A stretch of DNA of 64,000 nt from Floccularia luteovirens (GCA_009739215.1 VSJF01000002.1:1674001-1738000); one strand, 5' to 3'; counted from the stretch's first letter, positions 26,528-39,240 are shown. The notes: generated by a model from the sequence alone, not told the origin. Numbers and translations: made by a program.

Positions 26528-28611
26528 CTATGGTACATCAACACCTTGTGTCTCCAGATATCTTCTTAGATCAGCAAGAAGTTCTAGCTGATCATCCACG
26601 CTCAATCCACTGACAATAGTTTGTAATATTCCTCCAACTGTGACGTGATGTTCACGAATTAGACTGCTGTAATAGACATAGACAAAGACGCCCATCAAAA
26701 ATCTTTCATAATGATATTAGTTAATATCAACAAGATCGTATTCGCGATAGGAAACATACTGGCAGTCCATACGATCAGTCATACCTCCATGTCCAGGGAT
26801 GCTATGTCCAAAATCTTTGACGCCAAAGGCACGTTTGAATCCAGAAGCGAAGAATCCTCCGAAAGGAGCCACTAGCGAGGCAAAGCATGCAAGCACTAAT
26901 AGGTGTAATTGATAGGGCGCATATGGAATGGATGTGACAGCATGCCCGCTCTATTAAGTGACAAAATCAGACAGGTTACTGTAGCATAATATTACGATCA
27001 TACCAATGTCGATAAAATCATGGCAATCGGAGGCCAAAGCTCCAGATTTTTCCAAACAAACACAGGGTTAGGTGTGCATTGCATAGAGCTCCATGCATGA
27101 ACCCCAAGGTCGTGAACCGGGCAAATCATGTAGTTGAAGCGCATGGTATATGTACCTAGCCAAACAGCGAACAGGAGAGTTGTAATGAATGCGCCGGTGA
27201 AACCTTCTACCGTCTTTTTCGGAGAGAGTTCGATAAGAGGAGTACGACCAAACGTCTTGCCACAAATATAAGCAAAGATGTCGTTGCAAATTACAAGCGA
27301 GGCGGGGACGAAAAACCATATCAGCCCTTCCAAAATACTGTTCATGATGAAATGGCTGTGCCAAATAATTAGCTTTAAGGAGAATTATTTCCAATAAATG
27401 TGCATACCTGGATATGACGATTAAAAGTAGGCTCATGTGTACCCAACAAAATAAACCAAATTGCTGCTTCAGATATCCTTTCTTTAAAGACATTACGAAG
27501 CCCATGAACCCTATGGTATACAAAGTAAAGCTAATCATGCGGTGATTGGTGGCGAATGGTAAAAGTTGTGCATCCGCGAAAACAACATGCTAAATATTGG
27601 CATAAGATAAATTAAAGTCAAACGGTACCACGGGTTGACAAACCTTGAAGTAATAGATAATACTTTCCCCATATAAGAAATAATTTGTCACGGCAAAGAA
27701 GTACCAGTTGAGTGTTTTGCTCCAGGGATCCTTGCCTTGTATGGGCTGTATATCTCTGGAATCTCGTGTTGTAGCTTTGAGCGAAAAGAGTGCTGTCACT
27801 TCCCGATAGACCAGAGTTTGGCAAAGCATGACTAGAAGGATCATATATGCATGCCCCAGTGACAAAAGCACTAAAAAAAGCCATCAGTAATGAAGAGTAG
27901 ATAATAACAAATGCTCATACTAATGAACCCTCCAATCATTATAAACGTCCATAATGTACGAGTGACAGCGTTCTGTCTCGCCTCGACCTTTTTAGAGTCA
28001 CCTTGGTTGGGAGGTGTAGTGAGTGGGGGTGGAGGCTTGATATTCGGGACGAGTAACTCGGCAGGTGCAACGACTGCAACTGGAGCGCTGTCACGATGTT
28101 TAATTGGTTCCATGGGCAAGTCTGTGGAGGGTTCCGGGTTTTCCACCTTATGGACATCCCCGTTTATATCTAGTGTCCCCATCTCTGTTGGTGCCAATAC
28201 TACGGTGGGTTCAAGTGAAAGTGGTTCTACGATTGTTTCGTGACGAGGCTGCTCTGGTGTCTGGGCTGGTGTACTGTGTTCTGAATTGGTCGGTGACGTT
28301 TGGGTGTTTTCTGTCGTCTGTTGGGGTGAATCTTTCTTCACCTTCGCTTGACGCTTCCTTTCAATGCGTGCCAAACGATTTGCCTTCTTTATTGCCGACT
28401 TGGTTGGTTTGGGCGGTTCCTCTGGAAGACTACGGACTAGTCAGCAAATGTGGAGCTAGCTAAACATGGATGCAAACCTATTTAGGGACTTGGGGATGAT
28501 TTCTTGGACTATTTCCTCCTCCGTTTCTTCACCAGAATCAACTTCAAGGGCATCATAGACTGTGCTTGAGGCAAAAAGAACACGCCCGCTGGGACCACTG
28601 AATCTACTCAT
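26528..28611 (-). CDS. CDS1: Phosphatidate cytidylyltransferase (CDP-diacylglycerol synthase)
   Basis: The enzyme makes CDP-diacylglycerol from phosphatidic acid and CTP in the ER membrane. The start at 28611 is [21 protein letters not shown] long polar N-terminus of about 170 residues, rich in Pro, Thr and Glu, precedes the membrane domain. Spans are visible in [80 protein letters not shown] and LLFAVWLG. The active-site region has [17 protein letters not shown] and the CDS signature [20 protein letters not shown] followed by MTDRMDCQ. The C-terminus ends [10 protein letters not shown]. Six or so introns. Confidence 0.93.
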
Positions 28612-28752
28612 GGTACGTATAAGAGGAAGTGAGCCAAAATAAATTTGACACGCGATTAATACAAAGTTAGCTTTGTTTGTGCGTGACCGTCTTTACAAAC
28701 ATAATCGGATTTGTAAGTACCGACTGAGCTTGAAATCATTCCTAACATCAAG

Positions 28753-28917
28753 ATGAAGCGTACTCTCACTTGGCGATGCCCCGACGAATTTTGTGGCCAG
28801 ATGTTGGTTCGACAATATTCGAATGATGCCAAAGTTACACCTGGGGCAACCCCGCGTTATTGCTCTCAAGGATTCAAAGAAGTCATTCCTTATGGATCAG
28901 AGCCTGACTGTTCTTAG
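28753..28917 (+). CDS. Small Cys-containing ORF, unrecognised
   Basis: A 54-codon frame starts MKRTLTWRCPDEFCGQM and ends GSEPDCS. It has four Cys in two widely spaced groups and no intron. It begins 141 bp from the divergent CDS1 start and ends before the duplicated segment. I do not recognise it. It may be a short gene, an exon of something longer, or chance. Confidence 0.25.
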   Translation: MKRTLTWRCPDEFCGQMLVRQYSNDAKVTPGATPRYCSQGFKEVIPYGSEPDCS

Positions 28918-29059
28918 ATATGTTCCATCATCATATATTGTCCGACTTTGACACTTTGATTGCTGGCTATCATCAACGAATGATGTTTTGTGTGGAGTTA
29001 GCGATGAGTATGAGCTCGAAAACGATCATCTCAACTTCCTTCTTGTGAGTATCTGTCAT

Positions 29060-29342
29060 GGTCATGATATCTTCTTTCTAATGAATCAAGGTTACTCAGC
29101 TAATTCTGATAGATCAGGGACGTGAATTATGGGGTCCAAACCAATAAGTGGGTGAGTGAAAGAACTAACTGAAGCTGAGAGTGACAGACATAGTTACCCT
29201 CTACACGCGCCTTCTTGTATCAGACACATATGCTAACTTGTCACCGGATTGACAAAACTCACGCAGAAGGGAATCGGTCGCATGCTGAGCGCAGAGAGCT
29301 GCTGTTCTCCATGGAAGCTATATTCAAATTTAAACCTGCCAT
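29060..29342 (-). pseudogene. Fragment of the Josephin deubiquitinase gene
   Basis: It matches the first exons and introns of the gene at 3704-5556. The ATG is kept at 29340-29342 (MAGLN...), but small deletions remove the HEKQ and MLCAQH codons, so the catalytic Cys context is gone and a stop follows within about 28 codons. No Josephin C-terminal exons or UIMs follow. It is a by-product of the duplication. Confidence 0.85.
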
Positions 29343-29658
29343 TTTGTGTTGAAATTTCGTGGGGTCAGTGGAAATCTAAGACCCAAATAGAAAATGAAGA
29401 CTAGACACGTGAACTTGTGTTATAGCACTTGATGTCACTACATGTCCATGAACTTGAACCACAACTGATGTTTCATGTGGTGTTCGAAGCATCCCTGCTT
29501 CCAACCTATGCTTCTATCTGGTTTGTAATATGTGTTTCATCTCTGTGTGCGAGGAAACCATCCTTTACAGCAGGGCACCACGAACAGACATCTTTTTGGA
29601 ACACTGCATTACTTCTGAAATGATCAGATGAACAAACACTACCCCTCCAGCAGCAAGA

Positions 29659-29665
29659 TATAAAT
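29659..29665 (+). promoter_or_regulatory. TATA-like box of glycosidase copy B
   Basis: TATAAAT about 36 bp before the ATG at 29701, conserved in copy A. It implies a very short 5' leader. Confidence 0.45.
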
Positions 29666-29700
29666 TAGGTCAATTGTGCCTGTATTTCCACATAGCAAAT

Positions 29701-32196
29701 ATGCTTTCTCGCATTTTCTTTGGCGCTCTACTCGTCGCATCCAGTAGTGCAGTCGCACCTCCCGGACCTTGGGATAAATTCAACTTTGCTCCCGCGTCGC
29801 GTACAGTTCGACCACAAACAATTCGTTCAACACATGGTGCCGTCGACAATGCCCCAGCATTAGTGAAAAGTGAAACAGCAAGTGCTCGTCTCAATGCAAA
29901 TGGATCTTTCATTACGCTTGATTTCGGGAAAGAGGCATGTCCATTCTACCGTGCTGTAGGGCTTTTGGTTATTTATTCTTGGTATCACCTAAGGTCGGAG
30001 GCAGACTGTCCTTTAACATAGACCACGCAAATGTTGGATCAGCTTTATCTCTTTCGTTTACAGAATCCCCAGAGTTCATAAGCCCCTTGCTCTCTGATGA
30101 CTCTTGTCACACGGTTAGAACACGTGATGGAGATGGAGTACAAGCACTTCCCCAACCCCTGCAGCTAGGTACATTCACACAAACAGTGAGGGAGCAGAGA
30201 GGTGGATTCAGATTCCTCACAATCGTTTCCAACTCCAATGCTCCAGTGGCAATCTCGAATATCTCAATTGGAATCACCTTCATGCCCCACTGGGAAGACC
30301 TCAGAGCGTATGGGGGATATTTCTCTTCTCGTGACCCAATTTTTCATGATCCAGACTTCTTAACTAAGCTATGGTATGCTGGAGCATACACAGTGCAAAC
30401 AAATACTATTGATGTCCACCAGGCGCGACAGCAACCCTGTCCAGCGAGTAAGATTTTCTCGGACATATAACCTTTCATATGCTTTGCTTACTTGCGGGTT
30501 AGAAGGATGGGCTAATGATGCTACCGGTGGTCCTGTCGAAGGTCCGATCTTAGTTGATGGAGCGAAGAGAGATAGGTGAGCCACTGTAATATCACAATAT
30601 GCCACACAATAAAAATACCATCCCTAGGAACGTTTGGCCTGGTGGGTTGCAAGCCACGGGGCATGCTTCACTGATAAATTAAATCGACAACAGGTGACCT
30701 GGGCATCTCGACTCATACAGAGCTAGTTGCCTTGAATGACCCGCTACCCTCAAAAAATGCAATTACCATCATGTTCTCAACACAGGATCCAGTCACTGGT
30801 GCCTTGCAATATTCGGGTCCACCCATCAACGCAAGAGGGAGTGATACATACATTTGTTGGACACTTATCGGGACTTACAACTATCATTTGTACACTGGCG
30901 ATACACAATTTGTGCAAACGGTCTGGTCAAATTACACAAAAGCGCTCTCTTTCTTAGAGAGCCAAATTGATGATACAGGTTTGATGAATGTTCCCCAGGC
31001 ATTTAGTAATGACTGGGGGCGGGACAATGGACAGGGACACAATTCTGCTGCGAATGCTGTACTATATCAGGTGTGCATTGTTATAATTTACTGGACCGCA
31101 TGGTGCATGAATCGGAACTGATGGTACATAAACAAGACCTATATCACAGGTGCAAAACTTGCATCTGAATTACAAGACGACGAGCTTGCTGCCACATTTA
31201 CTGCCAAAGCTGCGGCATTGAAAGACGCCTTCAATAGGTTGCTATGGGATGAATCGGCTGGCATGTATCGTGATAATGATTTATCAACATTACATCCGCA
31301 AGATGGTAACTCTCTTGCGGTTCTCTTCAATGTGACACAATCAGCAGAACAAAATGAAGCCATAAGTGAAGGATTAACAAGATTCTGGACAGATATCGGG
31401 CCTCTGAGTCCGGAGCTAAATGATACAATTATACCATTTGTGGGAGGTTTTGAGGTGAGATAATGTAGCCTACGCAGGTTTTCTTTTCTGATTACTGTTT
31501 CAGCTTCAAGCCCACTTTACCGCCAATCAAGGCGAGCGAGCGTTGGATCTAATGCGGAAGGGTGAGCACATGCGGTATTATTCATAATTTTTATAATTGT
31601 TAATTAATCAATATCCAGAGGTAAGGTCACTTTTACTGCTATACGTTGGAATTGACCCTTTAAATCGATGGAAAGTGGGGCTACATGCTTTATACCAATC
31701 TCTCTGTTCAGTCGACACTTTTGGAAGGATTTACAGCGAACGGCTCTCTGGGGTGTGTATCAAACTACACTTCCCTGGACAAGAGTAACTCACAAAGAAC
31801 AGGTACCGGGCTGCTGCAGGATATAACTTCGATACAGCGTACACAAGTCATAGTCATGGATGGGCAACTGGACCAACTCCAGCGTTGACGTTCTTCATCT
31901 TAGGTATAACACTTCAATCACCGCGGGGTGCGACTTGGCAAATTGCCCCAGTGCTCAGTGGCCTTGATGCTGCAGAAGGAGGAATCGAAACATCACTTGG
32001 ATTGTTTGGCGTAAAATGGCAGCTTCAGAGGGGTACATTCACCATTGAAGTGGAGACACCACAAAATTCCAGTGGAACCATTATCCTTCCTGGCACAAAG
32101 CAGGCCACAGTAGACGGCAAATCACTAAATGTGCAGTCTGTTGGAAAGGAGTTAAAATTGACTGGAGGGAAGCATACAATTACACAGCAGCAGTGA
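29701..32196 (+). CDS. Secreted six-hairpin glycosidase, GH78-like (alpha-L-rhamnosidase family), copy B
   Basis: This is a predicted extracellular enzyme removing terminal sugars, perhaps L-rhamnose, from plant polymers. The signal peptide MLSRIFFGALLVASSSAVA has a likely cut before PPGPWDKF. A beta-rich N-terminal domain (LDFGKEVGGRLSF, FLTIVSNSNAPVAISNIS) leads into an (alpha/alpha)6 barrel: WYAGAYTVQTNTIDVHQAR, ILVDGAKRDRNVWPGDLGIS, QAFSNDWGRDNGQGHNSAAN, PFVGGFELQAHF, KEWGYMLYTNLSV, TAYTSHSHGWATGPTPAL. A C-terminal beta domain (GATWQIAPVLSGLDAAEGG) ends KHTITQQQ. Conserved acids in RDRNVWPGD and DWGRD may be catalytic. About seven introns, including GC-AG intron 29935-29993 and a 2-nt exon at 31619-31620. 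The GH78 assignment is from memory of family patterns; another six-hairpin family is possible. Confidence 0.78.
30799..31955. repeat. Identical tract shared with 7118-8274
   Basis: Partner of the tract in copy A; no differences seen over 1,157 bp, exons and introns alike. Confidence 0.8.
31619..31620 (+). other. Inferred 2-nt microexon (AG), glycosidase copy B
   Basis: AG between introns 31562-31618 (57 nt) and 31621-31675 (55 nt). It joins AAG G to TGG, making K-E-W. Same logic as for copy A. Confidence 0.6.
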
Positions 32197-32254
32197 TACC
32201 ATACATATCGCTGACATAATTGTATCACCATTCGTGTTGTTGTCACAATTTATA

Positions 32255-32350
32255 TTCGGCTTCGAAGTTTGAACAAGCTCTTTTGTGGACGATGTCTGGC
32301 ATGATTCTAAATCACCTGTGATTCCGAATTCACGTATAATCCTTTTCTCC
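32255..32350 (+). pseudogene. Relic of the ATG27 promoter and start
   Basis: CACAATTTATATTC, GCTTCGAA and GATTCTA match the region just before and after the ATG27 start (8568-8660), with indels. The frame is not kept and no Atg27 domain follows. Confidence 0.65.
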
Positions 32351-32434
32351 CTTCCGTTGCTGGAGCTTCACCCGGAAACGTCAAGGCTTGTTTACAGGAA
32401 CCCTATGAGGATGATCCACAAGATGACACCTTTG

Positions 32435-32790
32435 CTACTAATTTAAAGGTGCGGAACGCTCATCCAACGCCTTCAACTCGGAGATTGTACCAGAGGGCTC
32501 AAAGACAATATTCTCAATTCTAGGAAGTTATTCAGTCTTTGATGAAGCTGACGATGAGGGAACAACTAAGTTGGTTATCAAAGAATTCAAGCGAAGCGTT
32601 GTTGCAGGTTCGGCATCCTTTGGTTGGGCCCGGGATGATGGCCTCCAAGCAATGAATCTTGAAGAGTACCTGAAGGAAGGTGTGGTTATTGTGGGGTATG
32701 GCCTTTATCTTTATAAATGTTATGGCTGTCGGCACGGGAATTCTAGGCTTCATACTCTTATTGTAAACTGCTTGAATGCATGATAACAAT
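32435..32790 (+). pseudogene. Coding-like relic, unrecognised
   Basis: One frame reads NAFNSEIVPEGSKTIFSILG and on through LVIKEFKRSVVAGSASFGWA and LQAMNLEEYLKEGVVIVG, with an amino-acid make-up like real protein. There is no good start or recognisable family, and the frame ends in low-quality sequence. It begins right beside the right border of copy B, so it may be a gene broken by the duplication. Confidence 0.35.
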
Positions 32791-33245
32791 ATTGAATGAA
32801 CTCAATGGTAGGAAATCGACACTGTCATAGATTATTTTCAATAAGATATAAGGCGTCTAGCAGCTGGGAGTGTCCAAGATACAATTTATAAAGGATTTTT
32901 TTCCGACGATAATTCTTTCGCCATTACCATCATAACCACGAGTGACCATTTTCATTAGAGCTCCATAATGTCGTATACAGGCATTACTCAGTTTCTCCGC
33001 CTCCTGCGCTACAGAGACCAGTTTTGCTGTCATATTATCCAACATGTCAAACAGTTATCTGATTTGAACTAGGACTCCTCACGGCCGTAGACTGGGCGAA
33101 TTTCATGGGAGACGCAAAAATCTTGCAAGTACATGTAACCACTCGGCTGCAGTGTGTACTGTAATTATAATGGGATTACAACAGTCTTCTCATAATGACT
33201 AACAGGCAAAATATCCCTCTATGAAAAAAAAAATAATCTAATCCA
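32791..33245. other. Intergenic
   Basis: Between the relic and the TOP1 stop. A minus-strand frame at 32857-33045 (ACIRHYGALMKMVTRGYDG) is unrecognised and I would not call it a gene. Confidence 0.45.
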
Positions 33246-36200
33246 TCAAAATTTCCAGTCTTGTTCCACCTCCATGGCCCACGGAACTACGGAATATGTC
33301 AGTCAAACACCATCACAAATCTACTGAACGGATAATCATACATTTAGTGAGCAAAGTCTTGGAGAATATCTTCTCAATTGGAACATCGTGAATCTTACAC
33401 CAAGCTGCGGTGATTCTGAATACGCATTTGACATCAGCAAGTATTTATTGGGGAACGCAGGAAAGGGGGTACGTACCGGGGATCTAGGTAATTGATTTTA
33501 CTGAGATAAAAGCCATTAGCATTTGAACTTGATGGTTGTATGCATAGACATACCTAGTACCCAACGCAACCTCTTTACCCTCGTCTCGATCTATGATCTG
33601 TAGTTTGAACGCTTTAATCCTTTCTGTAAGTTTATCGATGGCTTCTTCGATTTTCTCCGTAGGTTTATCACGTTTCAGAGTGGCTTTGCCCGTTCCTCGT
33701 TCTTCTTCAAGCTTTTTGAATTCTTCATCAATAGTTGATAATCTTTCTTGGAGCACAGAATTCTTGAGAGGCGCTTTCCCCTCTGCCTCAAGCTTTTCAT
33801 TGTCCTTAGCAAATTTCTTCTCAGCCTTTTCTCTCTCCTTATCCTTCATTTCCTCCTCGTGTTCCGCTATCCAGTCGTTGTCTAAATCCGATTCGTCCTC
33901 CATATATTTTTTGTTCTTCTTATACTTGGAGTCTATCTGAAAAAGGGCATGACGAAGCTTCATACGCTCGTATTTCAAACCCCGGTGCTACTTCGATTAA
34001 TGCAATGATTCAGGTTAATAGATCTAAGAACAAACCTTATTACGCATCTTTTCCATTGATTGGTCATGAGTTTTAGGCGCAGTCCTTTGATGGTTACATA
34101 GAATTGCAACGAGGCGATTTGCTTTATTGTATGCATTCAATTTTTCTTGCAATGTAGAGTTTGAAAGTGTTTCTTCGTCAAGAAGTCGCTGAAACGTGAT
34201 CGAAGCATTAAAAGTACGGAATACTTTTGCCGTGAGACCTCTCATCTCAGTTGTAAGGTGTTTGTTGAGGGAAGTTGTCTACCATTTTATATCAGTACCT
34301 ACTCTATTGTTGTAACGTGAAATTCCTTACAGTCACACGATCAAATAGATTGTCATCATCGTTCTTGTTCTCCTTGAAAATTCGGATATTCTTAAAGACC
34401 TGGGGTTCGACCTGGACTTTGTTATAGTACCTTATGGAGTCTTTACCAAGGAAGTCGAAAATGATAAAGTCCGGAGCTTGCAGTGTGACATGTTCACAGC
34501 GCAAGGAGCAACAACCTACGGTATCCGCTTCGTCTTCGCCTTTTTCGTTACCAGCACGGAGTGCTAGTTTGTCAACGAAATACATCGCCGTGGCTCGTTG
34601 GCGGTCTGCCATCGTCTTGGACTTCAAGTCGAGGTTGTAATTCTGGCGAATACGATCGACGTGTTTCTGAATACCATATTTTAGACGATGTTACTATCCC
34701 ACAGTATTAGAACAAACCTTCAATTCACGAGCTTTCTCGAATTTCAACATATCGCTTTGGCCTTTAAGGGAACTCCCCGCTGCTAAGAAAACATACTTAT
34801 GGTTTCCATTTATGTTTTCTGTCCAATTAGCTAACCAGGTGACGGTGTTGTCATGTATGACTTGTTTCCATGTTCCTGGCATATTTGGGACGGGAATAGG
34901 AGCATCTGAGCCTATGTTGATAGTGATATCTTCAGGGCGCACACGGAACTAGACAGGTATATTAGAGACGAAACGAAATTCTTTAATCCTTCATACTGAC
35001 CTTGAGAGCACCTTTCTTAGGATGGTCACCTCGGCCCCTGAATAAACCAGGAGGTTCAACTCTGAAATTTCCGACCTTTTCCTTTCGCCCGTCAAGGAGG
35101 CATGTAGTGTACTTAGCTTCCATCTCATCTTTGGCTTTTTTCGCTGCCTTCTTCTCCTCTGTGGTCATCGATTTCTTTCTTGCTTTTTCGGCTTCAAAGT
35201 GTTCAAAGATAGGACGGAAATCGCAATCTGAAAAGTTCGTTATCTTGACTCCATTGCGCTGATTTTGATCTAATTAGATGGAATGCATCGAAATTGTCAA
35301 GGATGGACGAACAGGAGGATACTTCTTCAGTACAGTTTTCCAGTCTTCAAAGAAATTTTTATTGAACGTCGAGTCTTGAGCATGATCAGTTTCCAGCATG
35401 GCTCCATAGAATCCAGCGACCTCTTCTGACTCGGGGGGCAGGTCAATTGCTTGGCCTACACACCGGTTATAAGAATATACTGAGACAGATGGAGATGTGT
35501 TATACCATTATATTTCATCTTGACTTGGGGTGGTAGGGGCTCATATGGAGGTGGGAATATCACACCGTTATGTTCTAACGTTGTCCATTTTACGGATCCA
35601 TCACCGTTGGGATCGTTCTCCCACCATCTAAATACCTGCTCCTCCTCTTCCTCCTTATCTTTCTTCCTCCCTTTGGATTTCGATGGTACGGGAGTGGTGC
35701 CCTCTTCCTTACTGGCCTTCTTCTTGGGCTGAGTAGTATCTGGCGTAGAATCAGCCTCCTTTTTGGCCTTCTTAGCTCGTGATTTTGGTGCAGGTTTCTT
35801 TTTGGCGATAGGTTCGTCATCCTCTGAATACTCCTCAACTTTGACCCCTCGTTTCCTATCGTTGCTTTTGCGCGAGGCTAATGGTTTGTCATCGCCGTCA
35901 GAATCATCACTTTCTTCCTTAACTCTCTTCTTCCTTGGTCTTTTCTCTTTCCCATTGGAAACCCGTTTATTTTTTTTGGAATCTTTACCATCCTCGGCGT
36001 CGCCGGTTCCGTTCAACAAGGGTTTGCTGTTACTTCCATTGACCTTGGAACCACCCAGTTTAGCTGGGGAAGATGCCAAAGGTGTATCGTCTTCACTAGA
36101 TGTCTCGGAATAAATCGCTTTTTTTCTTTTCAGATTATGAGGTTGGGAGGTGGCTGTATCTTCTGAGTTTCGTGTTGCTTGAGACTGTGATGAGGTGTCA

Positions 36201-36407
36201 ACCAAACAGGTGTAAGCGAAGCAACCAAGTCGAAGGAAAAGTGTTGCGAACCAATGGCAGGTCATCATCTTCACTCATGGAAATATCTTCCTGTTCTCTG
36301 CTGACATGGCCATTCCCATTCGTGCGGGATGCTTCTTGCCCGTTGAGACCTGGTTTTGGTCGTCGTGGGCTGTCCTCATCTGAGAACATTGAAAAATCAC
36401 TTGACAT
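33246..36407 (-). CDS. TOP1: DNA topoisomerase I (type IB)
   Basis: The nuclear enzyme relaxes supercoils by nicking one strand. The start at 36407 reads [20 protein letters not shown]. The N-terminus is long, charged and nuclear-signal-like ([20 protein letters not shown]). The core opens [20 protein letters not shown], then [69 protein letters not shown] and [18 protein letters not shown]. The coiled linker is rich in Lys/Glu. The catalytic Tyr is in SKINYLDPR, encoded by a 24-nt exon (about 33477-33501) between two introns. The C-terminus is [12 protein letters not shown]. Its start is 288 bp from the divergent complex I gene. Confidence 0.95.
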
Positions 36408-36695
36408 GTTGAAATTGTGTTATTTCTAGGCAAGTAAGGTCTTCCTTGGAGAAGTTCTTTGCGGTGCGACGTGTAATACAAAGAGGGGGAATCAGGAGTG
36501 AGAGAACAAGGGCGTTATGGGGCAACTTCATCAAATTTCAAACAAGTTGAATAAACCTACCCTAAACTGCCAGGTCACGACACCAATCATTCCCACCCAC
36601 AACTTTTACTCTTTAGAACAGCCCAAACACCCAAATGTGAGTGATACAACCGTTCCCCCTGTTATTGTTAACAATACTAAGGGAAACAAGCAGAA

Positions 36696-36893
36696 ATGCC
36701 GAACTTTTCCCTATATAGAGATCCATGGGCCAAGCGCGAGGCCTGGAGGAAGAGCCCAATTTTCTCGCAGAGTACCATGTTCCGAAGCATCTTTCCAGGA
36801 TTCGGAATTGCTGTTGTTGCGTTCACTGCATATGTTGTGGTGGACAATCTGGTTCTTAGTTCTCAAAAGAAGTCTCATGATTTAACACAATGA
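36696..36893 (+). CDS. NADH:ubiquinone oxidoreductase B12-type subunit (NDUFB3-like)
   Basis: Accessory subunit of mitochondrial complex I membrane arm. The 65-residue protein has RDPWAKREAWRKSPIFS, the family's DPW...EAWR motif, and one membrane span FPGFGIAVVAFTAYVVVDNL. It has no intron and ends KSHDLTQ. Small size is normal for this subunit. Baker's yeast lacks complex I, other fungi keep it. Confidence 0.8.
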   Translation: MPNFSLYRDPWAKREAWRKSPIFSQSTMFRSIFPGFGIAVVAFTAYVVVDNLVLSSQKKSHDLTQ

Positions 36894-37252
36894 AAATTTA
36901 TATAGGTGAATGGTTCAGCCGATAGATGTGAATTTCTGAATTCAACAGTTCCAATGCTAGAGACAATTTCAGGTCGGAGATGAATGTTGTCGCAACCCGT
37001 CATTTGCCGTTGCTATAGTTGTCACTAAGCTCTTTGTCATTAGTGTACAACCTGTTTGCGGAACCTTGTCGTAAAGGATATGTACTCCTTAATTGCCCCA
37101 CTGCCCTTCGGGGATTCACATACGTTGGTTGCAAATGCCTTATCTTTATCAATACATTCAATTCTTCAAACATATACAGTCATAGATTTCTATAGTACCC
37201 TCGCCTACGTGTGGTCACTAGCGTTTCTATATGCATAGACATGGGTAATGTT
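36894..37252. other. Intergenic, convergent
   Basis: Between the complex I gene and the threonine deaminase stop. No feature recognised; 3' UTRs expected. Confidence 0.55.
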
Positions 37253-39240
37253 TTATCCTCTCAAATATCTTTTATAAACAAGATTTTCTGTTTCATCGAC
37301 ATATGTGTAACCTAAATTGTCGAGGAACGCATTGAATTGTTCATGATCAGATGGAGGGACTTGAATGCCAGCCAAAACTTTGCCAATGTCTGGACTTGAT
37401 GGTCAGCAACATCTTGACAGTATTGTTCGATGACAACAGACCAGCTCCATGATTTCTGTAATGAAACAATGAGATATTCCATCCTTGCTGCATACCCAAC
37501 AAGAACTTGCGTAAGGCGCCGGGTCTCTCAGGAAATTCTACACAAAAGACTATGAGTTGATATCAGATAATAGAAACCTAGGAACATACCAAAGCGTAAC
37601 ACCCGTTCATGTACTACATTCTGACATCCTCCTATCATATACCGCGCATGGCTTTTGGCCAACTCATCCTCACTGATGTCGTAGCCTTTCATATCTGCCT
37701 GTTCTAAGGCAAGAAGGATATTTTGGACCTCGTTGTCGCGATTCCCAGAATCAATTTTGAACGACAAAAGCACATGGGCCCTGTCCCCTGATACATTATA
37801 TCGGTATATAAACTCGGTTACGGAACGCGGATGAATGATAGAATGCAATGCTATGAAGCTGCAGCGTGTGTTTACCGAGGTCGCAAATCGTGGAAGAATG
37901 GGAGCTAACCTTCCGGGCCGTTCAGGGACGTCAACACTTAAGAGAGCCTCCCTCCCTTCACCAAGTTCTGCACGCTCTGCAACAAATCTCAAACGGTCAA
38001 AATTCATATTTGCGCCACTTATGACGGCAACAAATGTTTTCTGTGCTCCAATCAAATTGTTTTCTGTGATGTGTCGTTTGAGGCCAGCAAGTGCTAGTGC
38101 ACCTGCTGGTTCGGTTATAGACCGGGTCTCTTTTAGTTGAAAATAAGAGGAACATGATTAGCAACGAATATTTACCCAGAATCGATCGTACTCACCTTCA
38201 AAAATATCTTTAATAGCAGCACAAATTTCGTCGTTGTCGACTTTAACGATCCCATCCAGGAGCTGCTTACATATCCTGAATGGCTCTTCACCAACTATCT
38301 TCACGGCCGTCCCGTCACTGAAGGGGCCCACATCATGAAGGGTAACTCGTTCGCCCTTTTCTATACTTCTTGCCATTGCATCACCATCTGTCGTTTCCAC
38401 CCCCACCACTTTATTATTTGGGCCGCCTATCCTTTTCACATACTCGCTTATGCCCGCAACCAAACCTCCTCCACCAACTGCCGCAAATATAGTGTCTAAT
38501 TTATCAGCATTATGAAATTGTTTCAGGATCTCCATTCCTATGGTTCCCTGTCCAGCAATCACTAACGGATCATCATACGGGGGTACAAAAGCGAGGCCAT
38601 AGGTATTTGCTAGACGTGCGCACTCTTCTTTGGCCTCGTCGAAATCTACACCGTGAAGGATAACTTTTGCACCAAGACGGGCAACATTTCGCACTTTGAT
38701 AGATGGAGTACCATTAGGCATGACAATAGTACAGGGAATGCCTAGGCGAGCTCCGGAGAGTGCAACACCTTGTGCATGATTTCCTGAATAATTTACCAGT
38801 CAGGAGTTCCGATTAATAGCGTCATCTTTGCATAAATATACGCACTGACCAGCACTGCAAGTAACAACGCCCTTCCATCTTTCCTCATCCGACAAACTGG
38901 CCATAAAATTATATGCTCCTCTTATCTTGAAGCTAAACACTTCTTGTAGATCTTCACGTTTCAGCCATATCTGGTTACCTAACTTGGTGCTGAGGTTGGT
39001 CGCAAGAACCAAGGGGGTTTCCTTCAATATCTCATAAACTCTGGAGTTGAGGATAAGCTTGAGATAATCAGGGGTATTTGATGGTAATAAATGGTGCTTT
39101 GCAAGGCGAGGGTATGTCAATGGTTCCGGAGCTGTAGAGGCGTATTCGAGAGTAGCAATGGGAGACATTAGGGGAAGGCTGTCGAGAGCAGGACTGATAA
39201 TTTTTTGTCCATGAAGTCTGAAGACACCCAAATTGGACAT
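37253..39240 (-). CDS. ILV1: Threonine deaminase (threonine ammonia-lyase, biosynthetic)
   Basis: This PLP enzyme turns threonine into 2-oxobutanoate, the first step of isoleucine synthesis, normally in mitochondria and inhibited by isoleucine. The start at 39240 gives a presequence-like [20 protein letters not shown]-binding Lys sits in [24 protein letters not shown] follows an intron; the glycine loop is [15 protein letters not shown]. Two regulatory ACT-like domains follow: RPGRLAP with [20 protein letters not shown], and [13 protein letters not shown] with [20 protein letters not shown] after an intron. The C-terminus is [16 protein letters not shown]. Two ACT domains are usual for the biosynthetic form. 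Confidence 0.94.

Larger units (their letters stand above)
29060..32350. repeat. Segmental duplication, copy B (derived locus)
   Basis: Same-orientation copy of about 5230-8660. The left end holds a decayed start of the Josephin gene and the right end a decayed start of ATG27; neither continues. The glycosidase gene between them is complete. The copy lacks the MITE found in copy A. Confidence 0.85.
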
